A stretch of 64,000 bases of DNA, from assembly GCA_036971475.1 (NCBI GenBank), contig JBAIZL010000003.1, positions 88,062,542 through 88,126,541 on the forward strand, read 5' to 3'. Shown piece after piece: positions 33,726 to 46,000 of this stretch. The DNA comes from Prosapia bicincta (Eukaryota; Arthropoda; Insecta; Hemiptera; Cercopidae). A model generated the notes under the pieces. That model was given only the letters and a program-made list of their open reading frames with translations. It was not told the origin of the DNA and made no database searches. The position numbers were made by a program, and so were the translations under genes. Each line of letters starts with the position of its first letter. Within the stretch, counting starts at the first letter, position 1.

Positions 33726-35789
33726 CTGAAACGATCATTAATTTTGTTATACTTATCACAAATAATGACAATTAATCGTACACCTAATTGATTTTGATAT
33801 AATAAGATTATATGGTAATTAAAAAATTAATTCCTTTAAAATTATTTCAGTATTTTATGTACTTTAAATGAAGCTAATTATTGGCCTAATCGTCACTTTT
33901 GGACCTACCTAGCCAAAGGAAGAGATGAAATACTGTTAAAAAAAAGTCTATAATACTTCTAAAACAACAAAAGCCAACTAAATATAATGACAAGAGAAGC
34001 CATAGTTACAGAATGAAATATTAAGAAAAAAACAGGATTTACTGGTAACAGAAGGTATTAAAGAAGAATAAAAACAAAAACAGTACAAACAAAATGAGTC
34101 TTAAGAAAATGGGAAAACATAAACAAATAAAAAAAATACATTAGAAAAAATATGATAAAAGGGAAAACAAGTATTGAATGCACAGGAGCACAGGTATTTA
34201 AATAGAACACGTTATAGAAAATGCAAGAACAGCAGAAGTGTAGAGATCAATTACTCACTTAAATATCAACTGGTTAAATAAACCTATTAATAATATAACT
34301 CTATAATAGTTTACATATTTTGATCCTAATAGCAAAAAAGACGTGTATTAAAAATTATGAATATAATCTTACATGACTTTAGTCTAATATGGTCATTGTT
34401 TTTTTTTTTTATCTGAACACTGTTTTACCCATATGGGATATTTAGTTTTGTCAGCTATAAAAACAGGTTACATGTGCTTTGGTTTGGTCATCAATTTGTG
34501 TACAAAATGGATCATAAAATGCCTATAAAAACCTAAATGAGCCTAGCATTTTATCAGTTTTATCATTGCTTTTTGTTCAGTCTGCTGCTATTACTAAGAG
34601 ATGTGTGTATGAGTAGTATAAAACTCTAGAGACAGCAAACACTCTGAATGCCAAAGCACATAAATAGCAAATGAAAATGATGGATCTGTTTACTATTTGG
34701 AAATAAATAAAATAATACTTTATGCCCTTTTCTCTCAGATGTAAAACTCTTCCCTGAAATTAGTGGTAATATTATTAAAGAAAACAAAGTAATTGGGATA
34801 AATTTCATCTTAACTTTAGCAGAATGAGGTCTGTTTATTAGAATTACCACCGAAGTTGTAAAAACTATGTTTTGAAATATTTTAACATTAATGTTGTTCA
34901 ATCTTCAAACTCAAATTGCATAACCAGTCTTTCCATCATTTGTGTTCGACCTAACTATTAAGTTACGACACATAAGAATGCACTTTGGAGTCATAAAAGC
35001 TTCTCTGGTAATAACTGATATCTAAATACTACTAACTTTTCAAGTTTAAAAAAAAAACATTGCAGTACTGGACTACGTTCCTAAATTTCACATTAAACAA
35101 ATTTTAGGTATTCCATTTACAGAATAATTAAAAGTAAAATGTATTTTTTTAAATGATTAATTAAAATTTTTTTTCAATGTTTATAGTTAATTTTAATGAA
35201 ACCCATAAAATAATAAATAAATAAATGAGTAATAATAACTCATATGGCTATAAACAAAACTGACAGAAGGACTAAAAAATGTAGAACTGAATGGTGAAAA
35301 CCGTAAGAGTCCTGATGCCCTGTTGACTTAAGTCAACTGATGTTGCTTCATGTGTAGCTGATGTACACACCCAAATTTGGAGGACTTAGATGTCAGTAGA
35401 CCCAATATACAACCTAATGGCCAGTAAAAATATATATGAATGAAAATTTTGGTAAAAGAATAATTAAGTTATCTTATGTTATGTAGAATAAGGCTATACA
35501 AGTTTCTAACTGCACTATGTTCAGTTTACACAAACAACAAATAAAAGATTATAGAAGAATTAACACATACAATTTTTTTATATTTGGTTTGTCTGCAACA
35601 TTTTTAATACAACTTTGAGTATATTCTTTTCTAGATGTATTATAAAAACCTATTGATATCTTTATATTGGAATATATTTAATTAATCGACCCTGATTTCC
35701 TAGTTCATTCGTTATCAACACAAGGCTGCAGTGAAGGCGCTTTTGGAGTTAACCCCTCAAAAATGATAATAAATTCTATACGTTTGAGT
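33726..35789. other. Upstream of the visible mRpS9 exons, no feature recognised
   Basis: This should be intron of mRpS9 if its 5' exons lie at higher coordinates. I looked on the minus strand for the preceding family exon (the stretch that usually precedes FPL.FTD) and did not find it. The 91-codon minus frame at 34626-34901 is unrecognised. Confidence 0.45.
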
Positions 35790-36040
35790 ACAGTTTTCTG
35801 CCATTCCTAAAGTTTCAATATTCTCCTCTGTTGACGCGTATCAGAGTTACTTCATTTTCAAAACTTCAATCGTACTCTCGAAATACTATTGAAGTTTTGA
35901 AACTGAGTTACTACTCCGAAACGCGTCAACAGAGGAAAATATTGAAACGTTAGGAATGGCAGAAAACTGTACTCAAACATATAGAAATATTTCTAACAGA
36001 AATGAAGATGAGTATATTAATAATTATAATAAATTCTTTT
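35790..36040. repeat. Inverted repeat made of Penelope 3'-end sequence
   Basis: GTTTGAGTACAGTTTTCTGC, CATTCCTAAAGTTTCAATAT and CTCTGTTGACGCGTATCAGA on the left are mirrored by CGAAACGCGTCAACAGAGGA, AATATTGAAACGTTAGGAAT and GGCAGAAAACTGTACTCAAAC on the right. The arms are about 90 bp. The right arm and its flank (GAAGATGAGTATATTAATAA) also occur with the endonuclease remnant at 26000-26990, so this is a foldback or inverted dimer of that element's terminus. Confidence 0.8.
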
Positions 36041-36679
36041 CAAGCTAAATCAAATTATTTAAATTGCCCATTTTTGTTACAAATTGATGCTACACTGGTA
36101 TCATTCAAATTAAATTATCACGTTTTTTCTGGATCATCAGAGTGGAACGGTGCTGCGGTCGCTATAATCTAATCTTTCACAAATGATGACTGGAGAAATT
36201 AAATGGTAAAAGTGCATTGAGGAACATGTCAACCCTTTCAATTATAGTTTCCTAGTCTCAGGTTGGTTGAAGCTGTCAGACCTTATTTTGTCTTGGGTGG
36301 CAAAATAATTATCTTTATAATTTTTTAGTATTTCTGTAGCATACTCGAATTATACACGTTTCTCTTATTTTGGAGTTCAATCTGGTTCTGTTTTTATTTA
36401 TATCTTTTGATTAACTCTTATGTGAAGTGTCTAAAAAAATGTATTTACTCATAGATTCTGAGATATTTCATTGTAGAAAACATTACTGTTTGAAAACTTA
36501 CATAATTTGGTAATTCAAAACAAAAATCTTTTTTTAAATGTCTTGTTATAGATTTCCCTCAATTAGTAAGTGTTAAACACAACTAAATTTCAATTGTCTC
36601 TTAATCATACTTAGATTTAATTTAATTTAGCCATAAACATAAATAGATTTTGAAGTATTTCTAGAACCTTAATAATGTT

Positions 36680-37185
36680 CAAAACTTTAACAAATGTAAT
36701 TTAGAACACATCCATTGACAAGAGTAACCATTGCAAGGATTGTTTGTGACAAGTTGAAGTGCATGGAACAGAAGACAAGGAGCAATCTAGAAGAACAACT
36801 TCTACAAGTTACGGGTAACAAAAATGAGTAAAGTAACAATTAAGGTGGAAGAAACTTTTTCACATCAACAATGTTGAGACTTAGTTACAGATGAAGCTTA
36901 TTTACAAATATGGCGAAATAATGATAATGCTAACAAAATACAACCTTTATATAATGAAAATGTGTCACTTCAACAAGATGGGGCTTTGCCACACAATATT
37001 GTGATATAAGAGGATTTCCTCAGTGATGGATAGGACAAAGAGGACATGCTTTTAGAGTACCTAACATGTTCTCTAGACCTAATACCCAATGACTATTACC
37101 TTTGGAGTTTTTTAAAAGAAATTTGTCCTGTACTAAACCAAGTACATTAGAGCAGCTGAACGGTAGATAAAAAATGCTTTTGATA
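36680..37185 (+). pseudogene. mariner-like (Tc1/mariner superfamily) transposase remnant
   Basis: Translated with stops and shifts, the segment gives VTDEAYLQIW (around the first catalytic region), then SLQQDGALPHNIV (second catalytic aspartate in the QQDGA.PH motif), DGWIGQRGHAF and LPLEFFKRNL with PSTLEQL. This order is the mariner/Tc1 transposase C-terminal half. At least two in-frame stops and substitutions in the SPDL region show that it is dead. No terminal repeats were found. Confidence 0.8.
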
Positions 37186-37910
37186 TGATTCTTTAGATAA
37201 AATATAATTAGTTATCCATGGTGGTTATTAAATTCCTTCTATTAGCTAACAGTCTCCTGATATACATCTTGTACAAATTGTCAATCATTCATAAAATACC
37301 TTTTTATCCATCTAATCAAGTTCAAATACATTTTTCTTCACCTATAATGGATGACAATTGATACTAATAATGTTTTTTGAAATATTTATTCAATAATTAA
37401 GTACTATATTTTATTTGTATAAATACTGATTAATTTAAACAGATATTAATAGTCTGTCAGAAAGAAGGTAAATGGCGTTATTAAAAATGGTAGAAGTTAG
37501 GGAGGAGGTAAAAGGAGTTGCCTGATGTTGAGATTAGGAGGTTCTCTAGATTTGGTGTACCACTTGTATGACAATACCCATCTTTTCAATTCTGAAGAGT
37601 AGCAAACAATGGGGAGGGCCTTAATTATTTTGGTGGTATAACAATCATTGAAAGATATGATGTTACTAGCAGCGTGTTGAGCAGTTGGTCTGTCTATGTT
37701 CATGGTACCAAATTCAGTGTGCACGGCACTCTGCTATGTATTGGTACTGTATGTAAGTTCTTCACTAAATTAATTTGTATTTTTTAAGCCCTCTGACGTC
37801 TATTTAATAATAATACCTAGTTTAATTCAAACTTACACAATAGTCTAACCATCAAAATCTATTGTAGTTATTGAAATATCAGTAATATGCAGTAATTTAA
37901 AGATAGTTTG
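37186..37910. other. No gene recognised; short decayed frame
   Basis: A 75-codon minus frame at 37497-37724 (with SFNDCYTTKIIKALPIVCY) is GC-richer than its surroundings and may be a decayed transposon, but I do not recognise the family. Confidence 0.4.
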
Positions 37911-37966
37911 AAAATCCAGATGGGTCCCAGTCTCAACTGATCTACGCTCTACTGTATATGTATATA
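37911..37966. mobile_element. Tigger/pogo right terminus fragment
   Basis: ATCCAGATGGGTCCCAGTCT, CAACTGATCTACGCTCTACTG and TA resemble the right end of the element at 21734-22392 (ATCCAAATGGGGACTAGTCC ... TTCTACTGTA). No matching left end was found. Confidence 0.55.
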
Positions 37967-38939
37967 TAAACAAATATATAAATATTTTTTTTTTAACCTT
38001 GATAGATCAAAATCTCTTAAAAAATTATGTATACAAAGAAATATTTATCTAGTATAAACAAACTAAAAATTGTCTAAATGTAATAAAAATTAACATAACA
38101 AGCAAAACAATAACATGAAACTTAATAATTCTATAAAACAAAAACTGTATTGAGATACAAGCCTAAATTATTAAAAGCTGGACACCGGAAATTAAAATTA
38201 AACAATTAAATACAACATTAAAAAAATGTGTAACTAAAAGCTTACCTAAACCATAAAGGCAAAATATTTATAGACATATTAAATCTAAATAGTTATTTTG
38301 GCTTATGCTATATCTTGAAATACCCAAATTTTTGTTATATCGGGAAACACTAGATCACATAAAAAAGGTTTTTCTTCATGGGAAAATATAAAAATAAATT
38401 GCTGTAAAATGTATTAACTGATCTGAATGTGTTCATGTATATGTGTATGTCTGACACATGGAAATACTTAGAGAACATCCAACTTTTAAATACTGTTATA
38501 ACCCTACATTGTATTATGTCACTCTGATATTTATCTCTAAATTCACTAATTTCATTATTTCAATAAAAAAATGACTATTTTATTTTTCAATTAATATGAT
38601 AAACAGGTATTATCATTTTTTTTTTAAAGTCAATTCCTACTAAGCTCAAAAGTTTTATTTTAGTTACTTTTTATTTTACAATTAATATAAATTCACATAG
38701 GCCTGTGACAGAATCACAATATTAAGTGGCAAAACAGAAAGCGAATTTCCTTGTAATTTTCTATTTCCCTCTCTGTACAATATATGGTTTGTTACTATTT
38801 ATTCAATTTCTTTTTTAGTTTCTAATTTATGAAGGCGATGGTGGTCTATAATTTCTCATTCTATCCATCTCTTAATTATTGAAAGGAAACCTTCTCTTAT
38901 ATTTTCATATCCAACTTTACGTAATTGATTTCAAGTTAT

Positions 38940-39012
38940 GGAAACGTTGCTACAGTGCTGGATTTCAGATATGTAGTTACTCAGTTCAAATCCGACCGAG
39001 ACAATTACTTTT
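38940..39012 (+). repeat. tRNA-derived SINE-like fragment
   Basis: ACTCAGTTCAAATCCGACC at about 38980-39000 contains a B-box-like TTCAAATCC. Together with the preceding GTGCTGGATTTCAGATATG it resembles the minus-strand sequence at 47390-47460. It does not fold into a tRNA cloverleaf. Confidence 0.4.
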
Positions 39013-40790
39013 TAAATTTAATTAATGAATGAATATTTGGAAAAACTGTATTGACATCAATTGTCATCCAATTAATAGATTCTATTTGGACAAATAAAAA
39101 TTTATTTTATTAACGATTGAAAATGCGTACAAGATATTTTATATAAAGAGAGTGTGCAGTAATTGTAGGAATATAAAAACAACAATAAATTGATGGCAAT
39201 ATTATTTCTAAAAACTAAATCCATTTTTTTAAATAATGGAAATCAAATTTTTAGATATTTAGATGTAGGGACTTACGTGTATTTTCAAAATGAAATAAAT
39301 AAAAAATTATTCATATTTCCTCATTTTTTTCTATTTTTGCGAATGATATAGAATTACAAACACAAACTCAATTCAAGTTTTTAACACAATTTTATCATGT
39401 GTGATTATGAATACCACTGCCGCTTCCCAAGATAAGCAAAGTGAAACAGGATTAATTACCTTTGCGCTTACGCATATAGCTATATGCTATATATACATGT
39501 GGTTGGGTATACAAAGTATTCCAAGATATTAAATAGAAATATTTGGACATGAAATAAAAAAAATTTCAGAATATATTCTTTTAATATCAAATTTGTTACA
39601 TATAATATCATTTCTTAAGGAAGCTAAGTACATATTTAAAGTGGAGTACACCCCCAATCAGTCTTGTAATATATAGCACTATAACATATAAAATTAGAAA
39701 ATATCTACAATGTTTACTATAATAAAATATACAATAATAGCAATTACTATTTCTTTACAACAATATAATTTTAAATAATGTGTATTTAGTATATTTTGAT
39801 TTAAAACTATAAAGGAACAAGAAAAGATACAAACTAAAAGATCCAGGTATTTTTTCAATCATCTAAAAAATTTTAAGATGGTTATTTAAAAAAATTTTCC
39901 ACTACACAATGAAAATGTTTTAAAAATTTAACTTCTTTTGGAAGTTAATATTTTACAGTATGTTAAATATTAAAATATATTTAAAGATATTCAGGATAAA
40001 ACCCTTTGTTAATAGGGTGCATGCAACAACTCGTGTCCTAATCATTGTGATTAGTCCAAAACTGTTAAATGCAAGTTCAAACTACATCTATAAATAGGCA
40101 CACACAAATGCTGTCATGGTCAGAAAACATGTTATTAAAATAATTGTATACAACTATATTACTATTCCTAATTACATAAGCTCTTTATAGTGATCACCAC
40201 ATCCAATAACATCATGAATCATGGGGAAATGGAAATTTGTTTGTATAAATATAGAAATTTTTAGGCAATATAATTCTATAGCACGTTATACTATTTAACA
40301 CAAAGTGTTATTGAAATAAAGTTTCAATTTTTATAAATACAAAATGTTAAATAGCATGAAAAAATGAATTTTATATTCTATTTTTGGATTTTTTTTACTT
40401 AACTGACTGTAAAATCTCTAAGACTAAAACTATTGTAAAACAATCTTAAACCTTATAAAATACTAGTAATTCAGAATTTAAAATATATTTGTTTTATTTA
40501 CAAAATTGATATTTTAAAAACACTGATGCTCTTTTAAAATTTAGTAAAATGATACATAAAATAAAGTCTCCAAATAATCTTATAAATACACACAGTCTTT
40601 TATATGTATACTTTAAAAAAAATATGTGAAAATATCACTACCCTTTTAGGTCACAAATTTTCTACAACTAAATAAATAACATTTTCTCATATTATAAATG
40701 AAAAAAACATCTTAAACCATAAAAAACTTTTTATTCATGTCCTAATCTACATTTCAATTGGGAAGCAATCATCTTCAGAAGAAATTACTA
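39013..40790. other. AT-rich DNA without recognised features
   Basis: Nothing supported. TACATTTCAATTGGGAAGCA and ATCATCTTCAGAAG at 40749-40780 resemble the retroelement-associated motif at 58640-58670. Confidence 0.5.
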
Positions 40791-40796
40791 CAAGAC

Positions 40797-41407
40797 CAGG
40801 AGCATATCCAAGAGGGGGGGGGTGATAGGGCGATACCCCCCAACCCTCAAGAACTTTGGGTTCAAAATCGACAATATATTATTAAATTAGGACTTTCTAT
40901 TAAATTAGACTTTTACTGAAGTTAATTCGTCTTTTATTGTAAATAAAAAATAAAATTTTAATTTGAAAATGTGTCGCGTTCCCTTGGCATACCCTCGTAA
41001 ATGTCTAAACGTTTTAACAACAGATAGCGCTAGTGAAGCTTAGTCTCGAACATATGATTTTCAATATATTATTTTCATATAATATTCGCAGTTGACTCCG
41101 GAATTGTTCGTGTTGAAAGGATAACTACTTATATTAATTAATAAACAATTTTTATAATAATAGCTTATTACAAAATTAATAATATTCTCTAGCCATAAGT
41201 GTTATCGAAACTGGAATAATTATTTATTAAAAAGTCTAATTTGCTACGAATCTTTATCACGTTACCGATTTCTAACGCAAGCGTAGAGAGAACTGTTTCT
41301 GTTCTATGTTTTTACATACACGCACGCGCGCACACACACACACACACATATTATATATATAATGCATCGATCGCCCACCCCAAAGCAAGTCGCTGGATAC
41401 GCGCCTG
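40797..41407 (+). mobile_element. hAT element, internally deleted, 611 bp
   Basis: The left end is CAGGAGCATATCCA followed by a G-run. The right end (reverse complement) is CAGGCGCGTATCCA followed by a G-rich stretch, so 12 of 14 terminal bases match. CAAGAC occurs immediately outside both ends (40791-40796 and 41408-41413), consistent with part of the 8-bp duplication of hAT elements. At 41235-41300 the frame LLRIFITLPISNASVERTVS is the C-terminal dimerisation motif of hAT transposases. A (CA)n microsatellite at 41320-41350 interrupts the tail. Confidence 0.82.
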
Positions 41408-41413
41408 CAAGAC

Positions 41414-42904
41414 TAACCCTTACTACAAGTTACAAAAATGTACATCAAGACATAAATATAATGTTTTTGTAGTTATAACATTTTCTCAGTTTGGTTATAC
41501 TGATTTCAATTACAATACACCATTTTCGGCCTCCTTTTTCAGAAAGTTTCACAAGATGAAAGTTACTGCATTGTTCACAGAACTCTAAAATGGTGTAATG
41601 AAACTGAAAAACCCACCAATCATTCTGAGAAAACAAAGTTTTACCAGCTCCAAATAACACAAAATATATTGATTCTACTAAAAAGGAGTTTTAGACAATG
41701 AAGCAATGAAAATAAAATTACTAAAAACCTTACATGTAAAACATATCCAATTTATAAGTTAATAATATGAGAAAAAAATAACTTAGACTTTCTATTATTT
41801 TAAACTGAAGGGAAAAGGATGATTTCTTAATTGTTGACAATTAATTATATAATCATCCATTTATACTGCACTAGTACCTAATAAGAGTTTTTACCAGGAA
41901 ATAACAAAATGTTTGTCTAATCTATTTCAAGTATTTTGTGTACATTTAGGGGTATTGTGTTGAATGTTTCCCTCTATACTTCTATTGTTTCCCTTATACC
42001 AGATTTTGGAATTTAAAATTTTCAAATACCATTGAATTAGTTTAGAAATTATTCAAATCAATTATGATAGATCCTCTTGGTACAAAATTAGTTGGCTTTG
42101 GACAATATTCTCACATATGAAAAGAAATAATAAAATTAACATGGTTTCAGAATATAAATATTGAACAACTAATTTTTCTAAAAAACAGACCTATGTGTGA
42201 ATACAGTGCATAAACACACGTAATTGGAAAGACAAATTATCTATATATTATTTTCTTAGATACAAAAAATTTTAAAGTGAAAAATTAGTCATAATATACC
42301 AGAGAATAGATCAGTAACCCTTACAATGCTATAAAAAAATACATTTACTTCAAACATTTTTTGCAGTGTTTGAAATTCAATTATGTTTTAAGAACATCAT
42401 GCTTTTATTTGCTTTCAATTTTAATTTACAATGTAGTTTTGTATATTTAATTATTAAAACAAATTGTTTATCATAATCTTTTAAAATTTACTGGAAATAT
42501 ACCCAAAATATAAATTTTAAAAAAATTACTTATGACTATACTTTTAGAACTTTAAACTGCTACATAAATAAGGTTTAGATTATTTTTGTTTATGACTACT
42601 TCAGCTATCAACCCATAAATATTAACTCTCAATTTCCAACTGAATTTTTATTTTAAATTAATTTTTAAAAAAAGAAGGCTAAATTAAAAAAAATTAAATT
42701 GAAAACAATAAACTTTTAAAGTACAATTATTACCTACATTTGGCATTTTTATACAAAAGATGAGAACCTATCTTGATTAAATACAAGCATTATACAATAT
42801 AATCATTAATGTTATGCATAAACTACAAAAAAAAAAAGTTTATCACTACAATTAAAGTATACTTTACACCATACAAAAAATTTTAGAAATTAAAATTAAA
42901 TTAT
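41414..42904. other. Interval 3' of pyx
   Basis: AT-rich. It should include the pyx 3' UTR (minus strand, below 42905). A 71-codon minus frame at 41445-41660 is unrecognised. Confidence 0.5.
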
Positions 42905-45634
42905 TTACAATTCAGTAGTTTTTCTGTTAATAGTAGAAACAAGTTCTGAAATCAAGTTGCGATGTTCCTGTAACATTTCTTTCAACTGTTGAATTTCTTC
43001 CATTATAATCTTGTTTTCTTCTTTACACTCTTCTTTATATCTGAATGCCATTGTAGAGTAAGTATTTGTGTTAGTGTTGCACCTTTTCTGCTGCCGAGCA
43101 ATATTGTGACAAGCGGTCAGAATGTGTTTAGGAAGTCTATTCTCACGAGGATTTAATGGTTTAACATGTAGCACAACTCTATATGCTGACGGTGAAAGAA
43201 GTGCTGTCCATTTTATAATATTTACTATATGACGAGGAACATAACCTTGAAATAGCGACAATTCTAGAAATGATATCAATTCAGTCTGTCGAACTAGTTT
43301 GGATAATCCGGCAGTTTTATGAAGTCCTTGAATATCATGAACAGCAATACCAACCAATAGGTTCATCAGAACTATTGTCACAAATAACACAAATAATACG
43401 AATATTACATGCGCACTAATATCTAATAGAATTGATTTCTGACTGCCAGAGCCGAGTAGTAATTGTATGTCCAATTCTCCAGTCATCATCACCAACATTT
43501 TTACAAAACCTATTAAGGGTGTTTTAAAATCTGGGGATGTAGGAAAAATGACACAAAAACTTGCTGTAAATCCAATCAACAAACACGCATACGCTAGCAG
43601 CAACTTGGCAAACTCTTTTTGAACTTTTGTGTACATTGCAACATAAGTCCCAAATATAGGCAACTGACCAATCATTACCATTAAATTTGTCCAACCTACA
43701 AGAACTGCAAATGCACCAACATGATTTTGCCATATATATGTATGCCCTTTATAAACATAAGATATAATAAAAACACTGAAAATAGTAAACCATTCAAACA
43801 TATTTGCCAATTGCATGAAGTACTGCTTAAAAGATGAATAACCTGCTACACCAAGTAATTTACGAACTGCTTCACATATGCTCAATACAACAGCAATATA
43901 CCAAATAAACTCCATAATCTGAGGATTTTCGGTAAGTGTTTCACCAACTATAGAATTATTCTTACACAGTTCCTGATCTAGCTGCCCAATATTTCTTGCA
44001 GAATTGTAACAATTATGCGCTAGAGCAGTCATTACGTACAAGGTTAAAAATAAAACAAACACACCACTCAAAATTAAACGTGAAAAATAATATCTCCTGA
44101 TTTTCTGCCACTTTAGGTACAAAAATGCGGTGCAAAGAGGATGTTCTAGCAAGTTTTTCTGTCCTTCAACAATGAAAGTTTTTAATAAACCAGCTTCACC
44201 ACCAGACATATGTTGCAAAAGACACCGAAAGTCAAGTTTTAATTCAATTTCCCTATTAGAAGCTTCAGGATCATGCAACGAAATCGAAGAATCTAATTTT
44301 TTACAAATTGTTGCTAAAGATGCTGTAGTCTTTCTGCTTATAATACCAAGACAAGATGCTCCTCCATTTGTTCTCGCACTAAAATCAGCACCATTCATTA
44401 TAAGCATGTCGACACATTGTGACAATTCATTTAGTGCCGCTATATGAAGCGGTGTGTACCCATATTTGTCTTTCACATTCACGTCTGCACTCCATTTGAT
44501 TAAAATTTCAACGGCATTAGCTGCAAGGAGAGCTTTTCCTACTGCTGCGTGTAGAGGAGTTCGATTATCCAAATCTCGAGCATTCACATCTGCACCTCTT
44601 TTTAACAGCGCATCAACACACTCACATACTTGAGATTTTGCTGCCAAGTGTAATGGAGATTGCCCCTTTTTATTTTTTTTAGTATGATTAGCTCCTTTCT
44701 CTAAAAGCATTAGAACACAATCTGTATAGCCACCTTCGGCAGCTAAATGCAGTGGAGTATTTTGTTTATCTCGAGTTGGTAAATCTATATCGATTTTACT
44801 ACACTGTAAAAGCACCTTCATACACTGTGACATTCTTCGATCCCCAGCTATATGCAGCGGTGATACTCCTGACGGATCTAAACTGTTTATATCAACATTT
44901 TCACACAACAGCAAAGGCAAACAATCAATTGCATTCGCTCGTACAGCTGAATGTAAAACAGTATCACTCACTTTGGCACCATTTTTCAGTAAAAGTCTTG
45001 TAGTTTCCACAGAATTACCAAGAACAGCACAATGTAAAGGTGAATAGGATTCAGGCATTAAATTAATATTGGAACCATTTTCAATCAACCACTTGACACA
45101 TTTTACACATCCACTGAAAGCACTTAAATGCAATGCAGTAAGCCCTTCACCAGGTAGACTAAAATTAAAATCTACCTTGAGTTTTCCAAAAATACCAAAC
45201 AAATCGTCTTTTTTAAGAAAAGCCACCCATAAAAAAGCAATATGTTTTTCGTTTTTACTACAGTTTTGTAAATGTTTATCCAGTTCTTCAGAGCTAATTC
45301 CGTTTTCAATATCTACAAGAATTTTAACATCACCCGCTGACATTCTCATATTGTCTAAAAGAGTATGTCTTATTGTGTCTTTACATATTCTGATACTCAA
45401 CTCGTCACTGTAGCTGTCTTCAATGATGTCCAACACTGGAGTTTCATCGCCCGGTGGAAAATCTAATATCTTTTCATTGACAAATTCGTGTTTAACATCT
45501 CCATTCTTGTTACGGAAACTTCTCCATCTACCGATCAGCGACGGCGATGCCGTTTTCGATTTGTTATCGTTACACAACGGCCTATCGTCGATATTCATGC
45601 TGACGGTCCTATCAAGACCTATTCTATGAGACAT
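42905..45634 (-). CDS. pyx: TRPA cation channel, pyrexia type, intronless
   Basis: A single uninterrupted 909-codon frame. Residues 160-425 hold eight clear ankyrin repeats, each with TPLH/SPLH and a GA-V/IN end (starts near 163, 196, 225, 255, 290, 324, 357 and 392). Six membrane segments follow: about 517-540, 571-590, 612-628, 636-658, 675-698 and 737-765. Between S5 and S6 a pore helix and filter region reads FVKMLVMMTGELD (710-722). The S6 end MNLLVGIAVHDIQGL leads to a TRP-box-like region. The C-terminus (865-905) is a predicted coiled coil. In Drosophila, pyrexia is a heat-activated TRPA channel in sensory neurons that protects against high-temperature paralysis. The ankyrin count and length (about 900-960 aa) fit pyrexia better than TrpA1 or painless. 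The ATG at 45634 is the first in frame. Confidence 0.9.
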   Translation of the reverse strand: MSHRIGLDRTVSMNIDDRPLCNDNKSKTASPSLIGRWRSFRNKNGDVKHEFVNEKILDFPPGDETPVLDIIEDSYSDELSIRICKDTIRHTLLDNMRMSAGDVKILVDIENGISSEELDKHLQNCSKNEKHIAFLWVAFLKKDDLFGIFGKLKVDFNFSLPGEGLTALHLSAFSGCVKCVKWLIENGSNINLMPESYSPLHCAVLGNSVETTRLLLKNGAKVSDTVLHSAVRANAIDCLPLLLCENVDINSLDPSGVSPLHIAGDRRMSQCMKVLLQCSKIDIDLPTRDKQNTPLHLAAEGGYTDCVLMLLEKGANHTKKNKKGQSPLHLAAKSQVCECVDALLKRGADVNARDLDNRTPLHAAVGKALLAANAVEILIKWSADVNVKDKYGYTPLHIAALNELSQCVDMLIMNGADFSARTNGGASCLGIISRKTTASLATICKKLDSSISLHDPEASNREIELKLDFRCLLQHMSGGEAGLLKTFIVEGQKNLLEHPLCTAFLYLKWQKIRRYYFSRLILSGVFVLFLTLYVMTALAHNCYNSARNIGQLDQELCKNNSIVGETLTENPQIMEFIWYIAVVLSICEAVRKLLGVAGYSSFKQYFMQLANMFEWFTIFSVFIISYVYKGHTYIWQNHVGAFAVLVGWTNLMVMIGQLPIFGTYVAMYTKVQKEFAKLLLAYACLLIGFTASFCVIFPTSPDFKTPLIGFVKMLVMMTGELDIQLLLGSGSQKSILLDISAHVIFVLFVLFVTIVLMNLLVGIAVHDIQGLHKTAGLSKLVRQTELISFLELSLFQGYVPRHIVNIIKWTALLSPSAYRVVLHVKPLNPRENRLPKHILTACHNIARQQKRCNTNTNTYSTMAFRYKEECKEENKIIMEEIQQLKEMLQEHRNLISELVSTINRKTTEL

Positions 45635-46000
45635 TGTAACGAGCTCATCACAATCACTACACTACTCGGCTGCAGGTTCGAGACTGGAAAGACCAGCGTC
45701 AGCTGACATCATTCAATGCGGTTTCTCACGTTCAAGGCCAAACAACCCCCCCTCTCTAAGACTGAACACGGTTCCCAGTGACTGGGTCATCGCTCTTGGT
45801 GAAAGTTTACTGTTATTCCCCGAGTAAGTTTAGCAAATAATGTAAATAGTTGGAACAACTTTCTTAATCATGTTAAAAATTACTAAAATCGAAGTATCCA
45901 ATTTAAAATTAATACACACTGAAACAAAATTAAAGCAAATTGCATTAAAAAACTAATAAAAAAAAGAATAGATTAGGAACAGAAACAAATCTGTTCATGA
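45635..46000 (-). promoter_or_regulatory. pyx 5' flank
   Basis: About 200 bp immediately upstream of the pyx start are clearly GC-richer than the surrounding DNA (for example CTCGGCTGCAGGTTCGAGAC near 45664), as expected of a 5' UTR or promoter. No TATA box or initiator could be placed with confidence. A 5' non-coding exon is possible. Confidence 0.4.

Noticed and set aside
34626..34901. 91-codon minus ORF as an upstream mRpS9 exon
   Set aside because: It lacks any mRpS9-like motif and is dominated by AT-rich hydrophobic codons.
41241..41588. 115-codon plus ORF with a HTHTHT run
   Set aside because: Its first part is a hAT dimerisation remnant, and the histidine-threonine run is only the translated (CA)n microsatellite.
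43524..43733. Minus ORF of 69 codons in another frame of pyx
   Set aside because: Shadow frame within the pyx coding sequence with no independent support.
44130..45629. Several plus-strand ORFs over 68-114 codons
   Set aside because: They are antisense shadows of the pyx coding sequence.
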